A stretch of 5,536 nt of DNA, taken from contig QMUN01000066.1 in assembly GCA_003660605.1 (NCBI GenBank), positions 1 to 5,536 on the forward strand, in the 5' to 3' direction. Below the pieces are notes generated by a model. That model was given only the letters and a program-made list of their open reading frames with translations, had not been told where the DNA came from and did no database searches. Positions within the stretch are counted from its first letter, which is position 1, and each line of letters begins with the position of its first letter. This document shows, in pieces, positions 1-5,536 of this stretch. This stretch comes from Thermococci archaeon (lineage in GTDB: Archaea; Methanobacteriota_B; Thermococci; Methanofastidiosales; B48-G16). A program made the translations under genes and the position numbers.

Positions 1-1809
1 ATATCAATGAGTGCATGGAAGTTTGTAGAGGGTTCTGTAACTCAGATGTACGCGCCATGGTACGGCTGGATGCCAGGATTGGGAGAGTCAACATGGTGGA
101 ATTACTCGCAAGATGAATTGGATGAGCTTACAAAGAAAGCTTTAAACGGTATGTGTCTAAATGAACAGGATTACTGGGATACGCTGAGAGAAGCTGTGAA
201 GCTGTCAATTCAGGAAGCTGTTAGAGTTTTTGCTGTTACAGAGCTGTCATACTACCCAACGAGCAAGAGAACTACTGGAATAGCATACGATGTAGGATCT
301 GGACTTGGATCAAGATGGGTATTCCAGACTGCTCAGACACCTGATAACAAGCTGAAGGTACTGCAGTACTCATCGGTAGGATCTCTCTTCATGGGTGCCT
401 TTAACACAATAGATGGCTTGGAGGATGTCTATGCAAACTACCTCTACAGACCTGTGAGAGATTATGCTACATGGTCACATCCAGGAGAAGGAGTGCCCAT
501 ACCTGTAAGAGTAACTTTCGATGTTGAGAAGAAGTTCCACTTCGAAGGAGAAGATCTGATAGGAGAATTGGACGTACCCTCAGACTATGTTGTTTACGAC
601 TCTGCAGCAAACGAATGGGTAGAGGTAGGCTCTGGAGTGAAGGCTGTTTCCAAGGTAACATACGATTACCTGTTCTCCAACTGGCACAACGGGATGCCTA
701 TGACCATGGAGGATATAAAGTATTGCATTGCACATGTTTACGAATGGTCGTACGAAGATGAAGAGGGTGATAAGTACTACAACGCAAACTATGGAATGGG
801 AACGTCAGAGACCCTGGACAGAATAAAAGGTATAAAATTCGTTGACGAGGATACTCTCGAGATTTACGGCGACTTCCAGCACCCCGCAAGTGACGATTTA
901 ATTGCAGACTACTTCGCTTTCTGGCCCGATCTACCGTGGCCAATATACGAAGCATCGGATTACCTCGTAGCGATTCACGGACCAAAATCAGGAACAGATT
1001 ACGACTACTCTGACAGAGAGGGTACAACGCAATTTGATCTTTTGGTAGAGATGCATGTTGAGGATATGAGAGAGGCACTGCAGAGATTCTGGCAGAAGGG
1101 ACAATTACCACCAGCAATGGATATAACGGTGGATGAAGCCAAAGCAGCCTATCAGGCTTGTATAGACTGGATTGACGCACATGGCCATTGCTTCATATCC
1201 AACGGTCCATTCTACATGGATCTCTACGATCCAGCAAACATGTACTGTGTGCTCAAAGCTTTCAGAGACCCGACATACCCATTCGAGCCAGAATACTGGA
1301 CAGAGAGACTTACACTCGCCAGATCTGTCATAGACAGTGTGGATATACCAGCGTCTGTCAAAGTGGGTGACGATATACCAGTGAAGGTAAAAGTTACAAA
1401 CAAGATCGAGTATCCAGATGCGAGAGAAGAGCCGGCAGAAGTGGCTTATGTGGATGTCTATCTCAAAGATGCTTCTGACAATGTTCTATATTCAGGAAAA
1501 GCTGCATTGAAAACAGCAGGTAACTTCGAGATTACGATACCTGGTAGCAAAACAGCTAACCTGAGTGCAGGAGCATACACAGTTGAGGTCAAAGCAGCAT
1601 ACAAGGAAGGAGGATACCCAGATCTAAGAAAGACACAGGTAATTCTCAGTCAGGTAACTGAAGAATCACCGACACCAACTCCAGCAGTAACGACAGCTGC
1701 ACCAACAGAGGCGCCTGAAGAAGGCATGAGCACCACAACGATAGTCGGCATTGTTGTCGTCATAATAATCATTGTGGCTCTGGTGTACTTCTTCACAAAG
1801 AAAAAATAA
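1..1809 (+). CDS. Opp/Dpp-family ABC substrate-binding protein, membrane-anchored (5' partial)
   Basis: This is the extracytoplasmic receptor of the importer (SBP_bac_5-like, dppA/oppA-like), expected to bind peptides or possibly oligosaccharides. The frame is open to the left edge (ATA TCA before the ATG at 7) and no signal peptide is visible, so the ATG at 7 is internal. Numbering from that ATG: residues 31-83 resemble the end of a binding protein (Asp/Leu-rich helix, then EAVRVF). Residues 127-150 resemble an N-lobe start. W226-H-N-G-M-P-M-T-M-E-D-I matches the family WHDGxPxTAxDV motif, and S398-N-G-P-F-Y followed by DPxN and P428-E-Y-W matches the GTGPY...NPxYW region. Residues 442-549 look like an Ig-like beta domain, 551-576 a Thr/Pro/Glu stalk, 577-596 a membrane helix, then KKK. 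It precedes the permease genes. Tyr codons favour TAC (32 TAC, 10 TAT by hand count), unlike the next genes. The family call is firm; the substrate is unknown. Confidence 0.9.
   Translation: MSMSAWKFVEGSVTQMYAPWYGWMPGLGESTWWNYSQDELDELTKKALNGMCLNEQDYWDTLREAVKLSIQEAVRVFAVTELSYYPTSKRTTGIAYDVGSGLGSRWVFQTAQTPDNKLKVLQYSSVGSLFMGAFNTIDGLEDVYANYLYRPVRDYATWSHPGEGVPIPVRVTFDVEKKFHFEGEDLIGELDVPSDYVVYDSAANEWVEVGSGVKAVSKVTYDYLFSNWHNGMPMTMEDIKYCIAHVYEWSYEDEEGDKYYNANYGMGTSETLDRIKGIKFVDEDTLEIYGDFQHPASDDLIADYFAFWPDLPWPIYEASDYLVAIHGPKSGTDYDYSDREGTTQFDLLVEMHVEDMREALQRFWQKGQLPPAMDITVDEAKAAYQACIDWIDAHGHCFISNGPFYMDLYDPANMYCVLKAFRDPTYPFEPEYWTERLTLARSVIDSVDIPASVKVGDDIPVKVKVTNKIEYPDAREEPAEVAYVDVYLKDASDNVLYSGKAALKTAGNFEITIPGSKTANLSAGAYTVEVKAAYKEGGYPDLRKTQVILSQVTEESPTPTPAVTTAAPTEAPEEGMSTTTIVGIVVVIIIIVALVYFFTKKK
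1330..1653 (+). other. Ig-like/CARDB-like beta domain of the binding protein
   Basis: The encoded segment, residues 442-549 counted from the ATG at 7, alternates short hydrophobic strands with turns: a strand before KVGDDIPV, then VKVKVTN, then VDVYLKDAS, then an AGAYTVEV strand near the end. This is the pattern of Ig-like or CARDB-type domains that act as spacers in archaeal surface proteins. It separates the ligand-binding part from the stalk and probably holds the binding site away from the membrane. The fold is inferred from the strand pattern only. Confidence 0.6.
1657..1806 (+). other. Thr/Pro stalk and C-terminal membrane anchor of the binding protein
   Basis: The segment starts with a Thr/Pro/Ala/Glu-rich stretch (ESPTPTPAVTTAAPTEAPEE), a likely O-glycosylated stalk crossing the S-layer space. 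A run of about 20 hydrophobic residues rich in Ile and Val follows, then a short Lys-rich end. That gives an N-out, C-in single-pass anchor. Opp/Dpp-family binding proteins of archaea such as Sulfolobus are known to carry a C-terminal hydrophobic segment with a Ser/Thr-rich linker, whereas bacterial relatives use a lipidated N-terminus or are free in the periplasm. This is the strongest domain-level sign of archaeal origin here. Confidence 0.85.
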
Positions 1810-1820
1810 ATTTTTTCTTT
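1797..1820 (+). repeat. A/T inverted repeat across the stop codon
   Basis: AAAGAAAAAAT (1797-1807) is the exact reverse complement of ATTTTTTCTTT (1810-1820), with only AA between them. As RNA it would give a stem of about 10 pairs with a small loop, ending in more U residues. The left arm encodes the terminal lysines of the binding protein and the first base of its stop codon. The stem contains one G:C pair, so it is weak, especially at high temperature. It may reflect Lys codons next to a T-tract rather than a selected structure. Confidence 0.5.
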
Positions 1821-1830
1821 TTTTTATTTT
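1811..1830 (+). terminator. Oligo-T tract, probable (partial) archaeal terminator after the binding-protein gene
   Basis: Directly after the TAA stop comes a run of T interrupted once by C and once by A (T6, C, T8, A, T4). Archaeal RNA polymerase terminates on oligo-T runs without needing a GC-rich hairpin. The permease genes follow with no convincing promoter of their own, so I infer partial read-through, giving a short abundant mRNA for the binding protein and a longer, rarer mRNA for the whole operon. The A-rich sequence just before the tract can pair with it (see the repeat at 1797-1820). Confidence 0.6.
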
Positions 1831-1841
1831 AAAATAAAAAA
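1820..1841 (+). repeat. Perfect 22-base A/T palindrome in the dppA-dppB spacer
   Basis: The 22 bases are their own reverse complement, centred between 1830 and 1831 (TTTT then AAAA). The left half is the end of the oligo-T tract and the right half is an A-rich run leading into the Shine-Dalgarno site of dppB. It could form a hairpin next to the ribosome-binding site, act as a binding site for a dimeric protein, or be a by-product of extreme A/T content. Nothing in the window decides between these. Confidence 0.45.
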
Positions 1842-1842
1842 G

Positions 1843-1848
1843 AAGGTG
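1843..1848 (+). promoter_or_regulatory. Ribosome-binding site of dppB
   Basis: AAGGTG lies 5 bases before the ATG at 1854. It matches the GAGGTG core complementary to the archaeal 16S 3' end and fixes the dppB start. Confidence 0.75.
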
Positions 1849-1853
1849 TAAAA

Positions 1854-2909
1854 ATGGCATATGGTAGATATTTAGTCGTTAGGCTTATAAATGCATTAGT
1901 TGTTTTAATAGTTGTTATATTTGTAATTTCAGCACTTTTTAACAAAGTAGCTGAGGATCAGTTAAAGGTACAGATAGAAGAAAATGTAAGGGCAGCCACA
2001 AAAGATCCTGCATTTGCGAGAATGAGTGAAACAAAACAAAAAGAGTTTATTGAAAATAAGAGGGAGTACTATATTCAAATGTATGGATTGGATAAGACTT
2101 ATGTGGAAAGAGTTTTGCTGAGAACAAAGGGAACTCTTACTCTGAATTTTGGGAAATCTCATAAATTACCGTCTCCAACAGGGAGTAAAGAGGTTTCCAC
2201 TATAATCAAGGAGGTTTTACCGAGATCTATTCTTCTATTTACAACTGCAGGAATTATATACTCTATAATCGGTATTCTTGTCGGTCTTAAATCTGCCCAA
2301 AGGGCTGGCAGTTCTCTGGATAAAGGGATCTCTATTTTTGCGTTAGTGACATTAAGCCTGCCAATGTGGTGGGTAGGGATGCTTTTCATACTTTTGTTCG
2401 CTTTTAAACTGCACTGGTTTCCGGCGAGTTCTTATCCCCTACCACAGTATGAGAACTTTTTCCAGTATGCAGGAGGGGTACTGTATAAGATGTTTTTGCC
2501 TCTGATCACGATAGTCTTTGTGAGTTTTGGAGGCTGGGCATACACCTCAAGAAATCTTGTGATAGGGATACTTCAGGAAGACTTTGTGAGGGTAGCAAGA
2601 GCTAAAGGGGTGCCTGAAAGAAAGGTTATATACGGACACGTATTAAGAGCTGCAGCACCTTCTATTGTGACATTGACGATATTTACACTCTTAGGTTCCA
2701 TAGGAGGTGCGATAATTACGGAGTCTGTATTTAATTGGCCTGGAATGGGAAGGCTCTACTGGACGGCAATACAGATGAATGAGATCACAATAATCATGGG
2801 GCTGACATTTGTTACTGTCTTCCTCTATCTATTTGGCATGGTATTTGCGGATCTTATCTATGGATACTTAGACCCGAGGATAAAGGTAGGAGTATCAGGG
2901 AGAATGTAG
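1854..2909 (+). CDS. dppB: Opp/Dpp-type ABC transporter permease, DppB-like
   Basis: This is the first channel-forming membrane subunit, pairing with the downstream DppC-like protein. The 351 residues are close to the usual length for the family. Membrane segments are visible at about 10-29, 125-146, 159-185, 212-232, 270-290 and 312-336. The external loop after the first helix carries the family landmarks YGLDK (77-81) and LNFGKS (97-102). The cytoplasmic EAA-type loop, which docks onto the ATPase, is at about 243-265 (EDFVRVARAKGVPERKVI). ESVFNWPGMGRL (290-301) and YGYLDPRIK (336-344) are typical DppB sequences near the end. The start is supported by AAGGTG 5 bases upstream. It follows the binding-protein gene after a 44-base spacer and precedes dppC by 10 bases. 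Codons are more A/T-ending than in the gene before it (Tyr 6 TAC, 11 TAT). The family assignment is secure; the transported substrate cannot be read from it. Confidence 0.95.
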   Translation: MAYGRYLVVRLINALVVLIVVIFVISALFNKVAEDQLKVQIEENVRAATKDPAFARMSETKQKEFIENKREYYIQMYGLDKTYVERVLLRTKGTLTLNFGKSHKLPSPTGSKEVSTIIKEVLPRSILLFTTAGIIYSIIGILVGLKSAQRAGSSLDKGISIFALVTLSLPMWWVGMLFILLFAFKLHWFPASSYPLPQYENFFQYAGGVLYKMFLPLITIVFVSFGGWAYTSRNLVIGILQEDFVRVARAKGVPERKVIYGHVLRAAAPSIVTLTIFTLLGSIGGAIITESVFNWPGMGRLYWTAIQMNEITIIMGLTFVTVFLYLFGMVFADLIYGYLDPRIKVGVSGRM

Positions 2910-2914
2910 AGGTG
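2909..2914 (+). promoter_or_regulatory. Ribosome-binding site of dppC, overlapping the dppB stop
   Basis: GAGGTG begins on the last base of the dppB TAG stop and lies 5 bases before the ATG at 2920. It is a full match to the archaeal consensus core, and the overlap suggests translational coupling of the two permeases. Confidence 0.8.
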
Positions 2915-2919
2915 TTAAA

Positions 2920-4368
2920 ATGAGATGGGAAGATACCAAACAAAGCATAAAAAATTTTCTTTTTGAATTCAGGCACCAAAAAATCGGAATTTTTGGAGTG
3001 ATAGTTCTGGCCATATTGCTTATAACAGCAGTTTTTGCTCCACTTATAGCTACACCTGAAGCTAAGGAAAACTGGAGAAATATGGCATACTGGGATGAAA
3101 ACCCTGTAAATGCTCCACCTGCATGGATGAACTATTTCACGTCAAAGGATATGTGTCCCCATGTGATTATGGACAACTATGAAGAGAAGATCACCGATCT
3201 TGGAGGAGGTATAAAGCAAGATCAACTTATATTTGTATATAACTACAAATATGATATACCTCCTACGGATCTTACATTCAAAGGAGAGCTTGTGTACTAC
3301 AATAGTTCAAAGCCTCCAACGGTAAATATGTCCATATTAAGACCAGATGGAAAAACAATAAAACTATATTCAGCAGCTTCCAAAACTGGAAAACCTGAAG
3401 ATGATCATTACGTTGCGGAGATCAATGTGCTTGTCACTGCTTCAGACACCGCAAAGAAAGAAACATACAACTTTGGAAGGGACTTTGAAACAGAAGAGAA
3501 TTTAGAGAAGGTTTTAAGTCCTGATTTTGTAAAGCCAATGAGTGTCATTTTTTCAAAGACTGAGCCAGGAATACTTCTGGAAAGTGCAGATCCTTTAAAA
3601 GGAGAGTATAAACTACTTATAGACGTATTCTACTTTGATGAGAGAGACCATACGAGATCGGCAAAGAGTATATTTGCTGGCAAAGTCTATGGACTGTTAG
3701 GAACCGAAAAGAACAGAAGAGATCTCTTCCAGGGAATAGTCTGGGGACTGAGATGGGCTCTGGCACTTGGGCTGCTTGTTGCTGTTCTCAGTGTTAGCAT
3801 AGGAATAAGCTTCGGGATCACAAGTGCTTATCTTGGAGGATGGAAAGATGAGCTTATGCAGAGGTTCAACGAAGGAGTAGCTTCTTTACCCTTCCTTCCT
3901 ATATTGATTTTAGTAGCTGCTGCCTTTAAGCCCAGTATATGGAATATCATTATTCTAATGTCCGTACTGTACTGGACGGGTACAGCAAAGGTAGCAAGAA
4001 GTATGGGGCTGCAGATCAAAGAGGAAACGTATGTAGAAGCTGCAAGATGCCTCGGCGCAAGAGACAGAAGAATCATTATAAAACATATGATCCCTCAGGT
4101 AATGCCCTATGCATTTGCAAATATGGCATTGTCCGTACCCAGTGCACTTCTCACTGAGGCAGGATTAAGTTTCTTAGGGCTTGGTGATACAACTGTCATA
4201 ACATGGGGGCAGATACTCTATGATGCGCAGTTCGCTGGGGCGACATTAAAAGGATTATGGTGGTGGGTAATTCCACCTGGTCTGGCTATAGCCATTGTAG
4301 GATTAACATTCGTAATGATCGGTACTGCCTTAGATACTGTGTTAAATCCAAAGATGAAGAGGATGTGA
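2920..4368 (+). CDS. dppC: Opp/Dpp-type ABC transporter permease, DppC-like, with large external insertion
   Basis: This is the second channel subunit, partner of DppB. At 482 residues it is much longer than common DppC/OppC proteins (about 300). The N-terminal helix is at about 23-44, ending in the usual APLIA. A hydrophilic, beta-rich stretch of about 210 residues (46-258) follows before the family resumes at GTEKNRRDLF (261-270), the equivalent of the conserved GTDxxGRDxF. Further membrane segments lie at about 277-301, 320-336, 340-356, 396-412 and 446-472. The EAA loop that contacts the ATPase is at about 368-396 (EETYVEAARCLGARDRRIII), and LTEAGLSFLGLG (411-422) and LDTVLNPKMK (471-480) are typical DppC sequences. 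The insertion should lie outside the cell, where it could contact the anchored binding protein. The start is fixed by GAGGTG 5 bases upstream. It is followed by dppD after 4 bases. The permease call is secure; the role of the insertion is inferred. Confidence 0.94.
   Translation: MRWEDTKQSIKNFLFEFRHQKIGIFGVIVLAILLITAVFAPLIATPEAKENWRNMAYWDENPVNAPPAWMNYFTSKDMCPHVIMDNYEEKITDLGGGIKQDQLIFVYNYKYDIPPTDLTFKGELVYYNSSKPPTVNMSILRPDGKTIKLYSAASKTGKPEDDHYVAEINVLVTASDTAKKETYNFGRDFETEENLEKVLSPDFVKPMSVIFSKTEPGILLESADPLKGEYKLLIDVFYFDERDHTRSAKSIFAGKVYGLLGTEKNRRDLFQGIVWGLRWALALGLLVAVLSVSIGISFGITSAYLGGWKDELMQRFNEGVASLPFLPILILVAAAFKPSIWNIIILMSVLYWTGTAKVARSMGLQIKEETYVEAARCLGARDRRIIIKHMIPQVMPYAFANMALSVPSALLTEAGLSFLGLGDTTVITWGQILYDAQFAGATLKGLWWWVIPPGLAIAIVGLTFVMIGTALDTVLNPKMKRM
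3055..3693 (+). other. Extracytoplasmic insertion domain of DppC
   Basis: The encoded residues 46-258 sit between membrane helix 1 and the GTEKNRRD motif, where ordinary DppC proteins have a loop of only a few tens of residues. The segment has no membrane helix. It contains several strand-like stretches (LIFVYNYKY, FKGELVYYN, YVAEINVLVTAS, YKLLIDVFYF) split by charged turns, consistent with one or two beta-sandwich domains. I do not recognise the fold. Position dictates that it faces outside, close to where the binding protein docks. Confidence 0.7.
4362..4367 (+). promoter_or_regulatory. Ribosome-binding site of dppD, overlapping the dppC stop
   Basis: GATGTG differs by one base from GAGGTG and lies 5 bases before the ATG at 4373, the same spacing as for dppB and dppC. 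It overlaps the TGA of dppC, so coupling with dppC translation is likely. A nearby GAGG (4359-4362) could also contribute. Confidence 0.5.
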
Positions 4369-4372
4369 TATA

Positions 4373-5329
4373 ATGGATGAAATACTGAACATAGAAAATT
4401 TAAAGGCCTATTTCTTTACCACAAGAGGGGCGGTGAAAGCGGTGGATGATGTATCCTTCACAATTGGCAGAAAACAGTCTCTGGGACTTGCTGGAGAGTC
4501 TGCATGCGGTAAAAGTACCTTGGCTTTTGCAATACTTAAAATGCTTCAAAATCCAGGAAGACTCGTAGGCGGAAAGATGGTAGTGACTGGAATGGATATA
4601 ACAGATTTCTCAGAGTCAAAGATGAGAAAAGAGGTCAGATGGAAAAAGATATCGATGGTATTCCAGGGAGCTATGAATGCCTTAAATCCTGTGTACACAG
4701 TGGGGTATCAGATGGCAGAACCCTTAATGTATCATAAAGGGGTAAAGAAAGAAGATGCGATGGAGAAATCTACAGATTATTTAGAACTTGTAGGACTTTC
4801 TCCAGATATTTTAACGAGATATCCTCATGAGCTTTCAGGAGGGATGAAGCAGAGAGTGGTCATTGCAATGGCTCTACTTTTAAGTCCAGATCTTGTGATC
4901 TGCGACGAGCCGACTACAGCACTGGACGTAGTCGTCCAGGCTCAGATCATGAACTTGTTAAAAAGGCTTAAAAAAGAACTCGAAATCTCGACGATCTTTA
5001 TTACCCACGATCTGAGCATTCTGGCAGAGGTCGTTGATAGACTGGCAATAATGTATGCAGGTAAGTTCGTTGAGATAGGTGACAGTATAAAGGTGTACAG
5101 GAAACCTGTGCATCCCTATACGCAAAAACTCTTGGGTGCTATTCCAAAACTTCACGAAGACTTAGAGAGGCTTGAGTATATCCCGGGTACACCTCCAAAC
5201 CTGATACATCCCCCTTCAGGATGCAGATTCCATCCAAGATGTCCCTACGCCATGGATATATGCAAAAAAGAAGAACCGAAAATGAAAGAAGTGGATGCTG
5301 ACCATTTTGCAGCATGTCATTTATTGTGA
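4373..5329 (+). CDS. dppD: Opp/Dpp-type ABC transporter ATPase, DppD-like
   Basis: This is a cytoplasmic ATPase subunit that works with DppF to power uptake through DppB-DppC. All catalytic motifs are intact: Walker A GESACGKST (41-49), Q-loop Gln98 in VFQGAMNALNP, ABC signature LSGGMKQR (154-161), Walker B LVICDEP (174-180) with catalytic Glu179, D-loop ALD (183-185) and switch His212. The C-terminal extension has the oligopeptide-transporter landmarks PVHPYTQ (245-251) and IPGTPP (270-275), and ends with Cys284, Cys290, Cys297 and Cys315. The Cys spacing C-x5-C-x6-C-x17-C matches the motif that holds a [4Fe-4S] cluster in the DppD structure from Thermoanaerobacter tengcongensis. The 318-residue length is normal. 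The gene starts 4 bases after the dppC stop and ends 10 bases before dppF. dppD and oppD cannot be told apart without knowing the substrate. Confidence 0.96.
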   Translation: MDEILNIENLKAYFFTTRGAVKAVDDVSFTIGRKQSLGLAGESACGKSTLAFAILKMLQNPGRLVGGKMVVTGMDITDFSESKMRKEVRWKKISMVFQGAMNALNPVYTVGYQMAEPLMYHKGVKKEDAMEKSTDYLELVGLSPDILTRYPHELSGGMKQRVVIAMALLLSPDLVICDEPTTALDVVVQAQIMNLLKRLKKELEISTIFITHDLSILAEVVDRLAIMYAGKFVEIGDSIKVYRKPVHPYTQKLLGAIPKLHEDLERLEYIPGTPPNLIHPPSGCRFHPRCPYAMDICKKEEPKMKEVDADHFAACHLL

Positions 5330-5333
5330 GGAG
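5328..5333 (+). promoter_or_regulatory. Ribosome-binding site of dppF, overlapping the dppD stop
   Basis: GAGGAG (extended GAGGAGAT, one mismatch from GAGGTGAT) starts inside the TGA stop of dppD and lies 6 bases before the ATG at 5340. It supports that ATG as the dppF start and again suggests coupled translation. Confidence 0.75.
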
Positions 5334-5339
5334 ATAAAA

Positions 5340-5536
5340 ATGTATCCGATTTTACAGGTTAAAGGCTTGAAAAAATACTTTCCAATAAAGCTTTCCTTTT
5401 TTGATTCGATAAGAGGAAAACAAACTCAGTACGTAAAAGCCGTTGACGGAGTGGATTTTACCATAGACGAGACAAAAACATTAGCTCTTGTGGGCGAGAG
5501 TGGCTGTGGAAAAACTACAGTGGGGAAAATGGTCAC
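5340..5536 (+). CDS. dppF: Opp/Dpp-type ABC transporter ATPase, DppF-like (3' partial)
   Basis: This is the second ATPase of the importer, cut off by the window end after 65 complete codons. The start is the ATG 10 bases after the dppD stop, preceded by GAGGAG. The visible N-terminus has the family opening LQVKGLKKYFPIK (5-17), then a loop leading to VKAVDGVDF (32-40), as in DppF/OppF proteins. The Walker A motif GESGCGKTT is at 52-60. The signature, Walker B and C-terminal parts lie beyond the edge. Position directly after dppD and the KYFP...KAVDGV pattern make DppF far more likely than a second DppD. Full-length relatives have roughly 310-340 residues, so about four fifths of the gene is missing. 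Confidence 0.92.
   Translation, partial: MYPILQVKGLKKYFPIKLSFFDSIRGKQTQYVKAVDGVDFTIDETKTLALVGESGCGKTTVGKMV

Noticed and set aside
7..9. ATG at 7 as the true start of the binding-protein gene
   Set aside because: The frame is open to the left edge, there is no ribosome-binding site before it, the protein would lack a signal peptide despite its C-terminal anchor, and the sequence begins in the middle of a binding-protein domain.
698..1180. 160-codon open frame on the - strand inside the binding-protein gene
   Set aside because: It lies wholly opposite a well-supported gene, is rich in Arg, Leu and Ser as expected of an antisense shadow, and shows no recognisable domain.
1188..1370. 60-codon + strand frame inside the binding-protein gene
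   Set aside because: It is out of frame with the real gene, has no domain and is fully contained in it.
1826..1836. ATTTTAAAATA as an archaeal TATA box for dppB
   Set aside because: A start site 24-28 bases downstream would fall at or inside the dppB ATG, which would leave out the good ribosome-binding site at 1843-1848, and no purine-rich BRE precedes it. It is better explained as part of the T-tract palindrome.
1666..1860. 64-codon - strand frame covering the spacer and the anchor
   Set aside because: Its composition is explained by reading the Thr/Pro stalk, the hydrophobic helix and the T-tract backwards; it has no convincing support as a gene.
3828..4157. Overlapping frames inside dppC (3828-4076 on -, 3939-4157 on +)
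   Set aside because: Both lie inside the conserved EAA-loop region of dppC and are shadows of that coding sequence.
1..5536. Mobile element, CRISPR array, RNA gene or defence system
   Set aside because: No spaced direct repeats, transposase-like or integrase-like sequence, tRNA-like or rRNA-like stretch was seen; the window is filled by one transporter operon.

Overview
The window is one co-directional operon on the + strand. It encodes a binding-protein-dependent ABC importer of the Opp/Dpp family (oligopeptide/dipeptide type; in archaea the same family also carries oligosaccharides). The organism looks archaeal. The substrate-binding protein ends in an Ig-like domain, a Thr/Pro-rich stalk and a C-terminal membrane anchor followed by Lys residues, a design known from archaeal Opp/Dpp binding proteins. 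The ribosome-binding sites are GGTG/GAGGTG-type, complementary to the archaeal 16S 3' end. The stop of the first gene is followed by a long oligo-T tract with no GC-rich hairpin. A peptide-using thermophilic or acidophilic euryarchaeote (Thermoplasmata/Aciduliprofundum-like or Thermococcales-like) is a reasonable guess, but the window has no phylogenetic marker and I hold that lineage loosely.

Layout: (1) bases 1-1809, 3' part of the substrate-binding protein gene; its true start lies left of the window. (2) 1810-1853, a 44-base AT-only-like spacer with an oligo-T tract, two A/T inverted repeats and the Shine-Dalgarno site of the next gene. (3) 1854-2909, dppB-type permease. (4) 2920-4368, dppC-type permease with a roughly 210-residue extracytoplasmic insertion. 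(5) 4373-5329, dppD-type ATPase with a C-terminal four-Cys iron-sulfur motif. (6) 5340 to the right edge, the first 65 codons of a dppF-type ATPase, cut by the window end just after its Walker A motif. Genes 3-6 are separated by only 4 to 10 bases and the ribosome-binding sites sit on or next to the preceding stop codon, so they are probably translationally coupled. No gap over 300 bases lacks a gene.

How it works: the anchored binding protein captures substrate outside the membrane and delivers it to the DppB-DppC channel, which is driven by the DppD-DppF ATPase pair on the cytoplasmic side. The spacer after the binding-protein gene, together with that gene's shift towards C-ending codons, fits much higher production of the binding protein than of the membrane and ATPase parts.

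Nothing here is a clearly unknown system. The points most worth checking are the motif order of the binding protein (a C-lobe-like segment before an N-lobe-like segment, suggesting a tandem or rearranged fold), the large external domain inserted in DppC, and the spacer that could form alternative A/U pairings.
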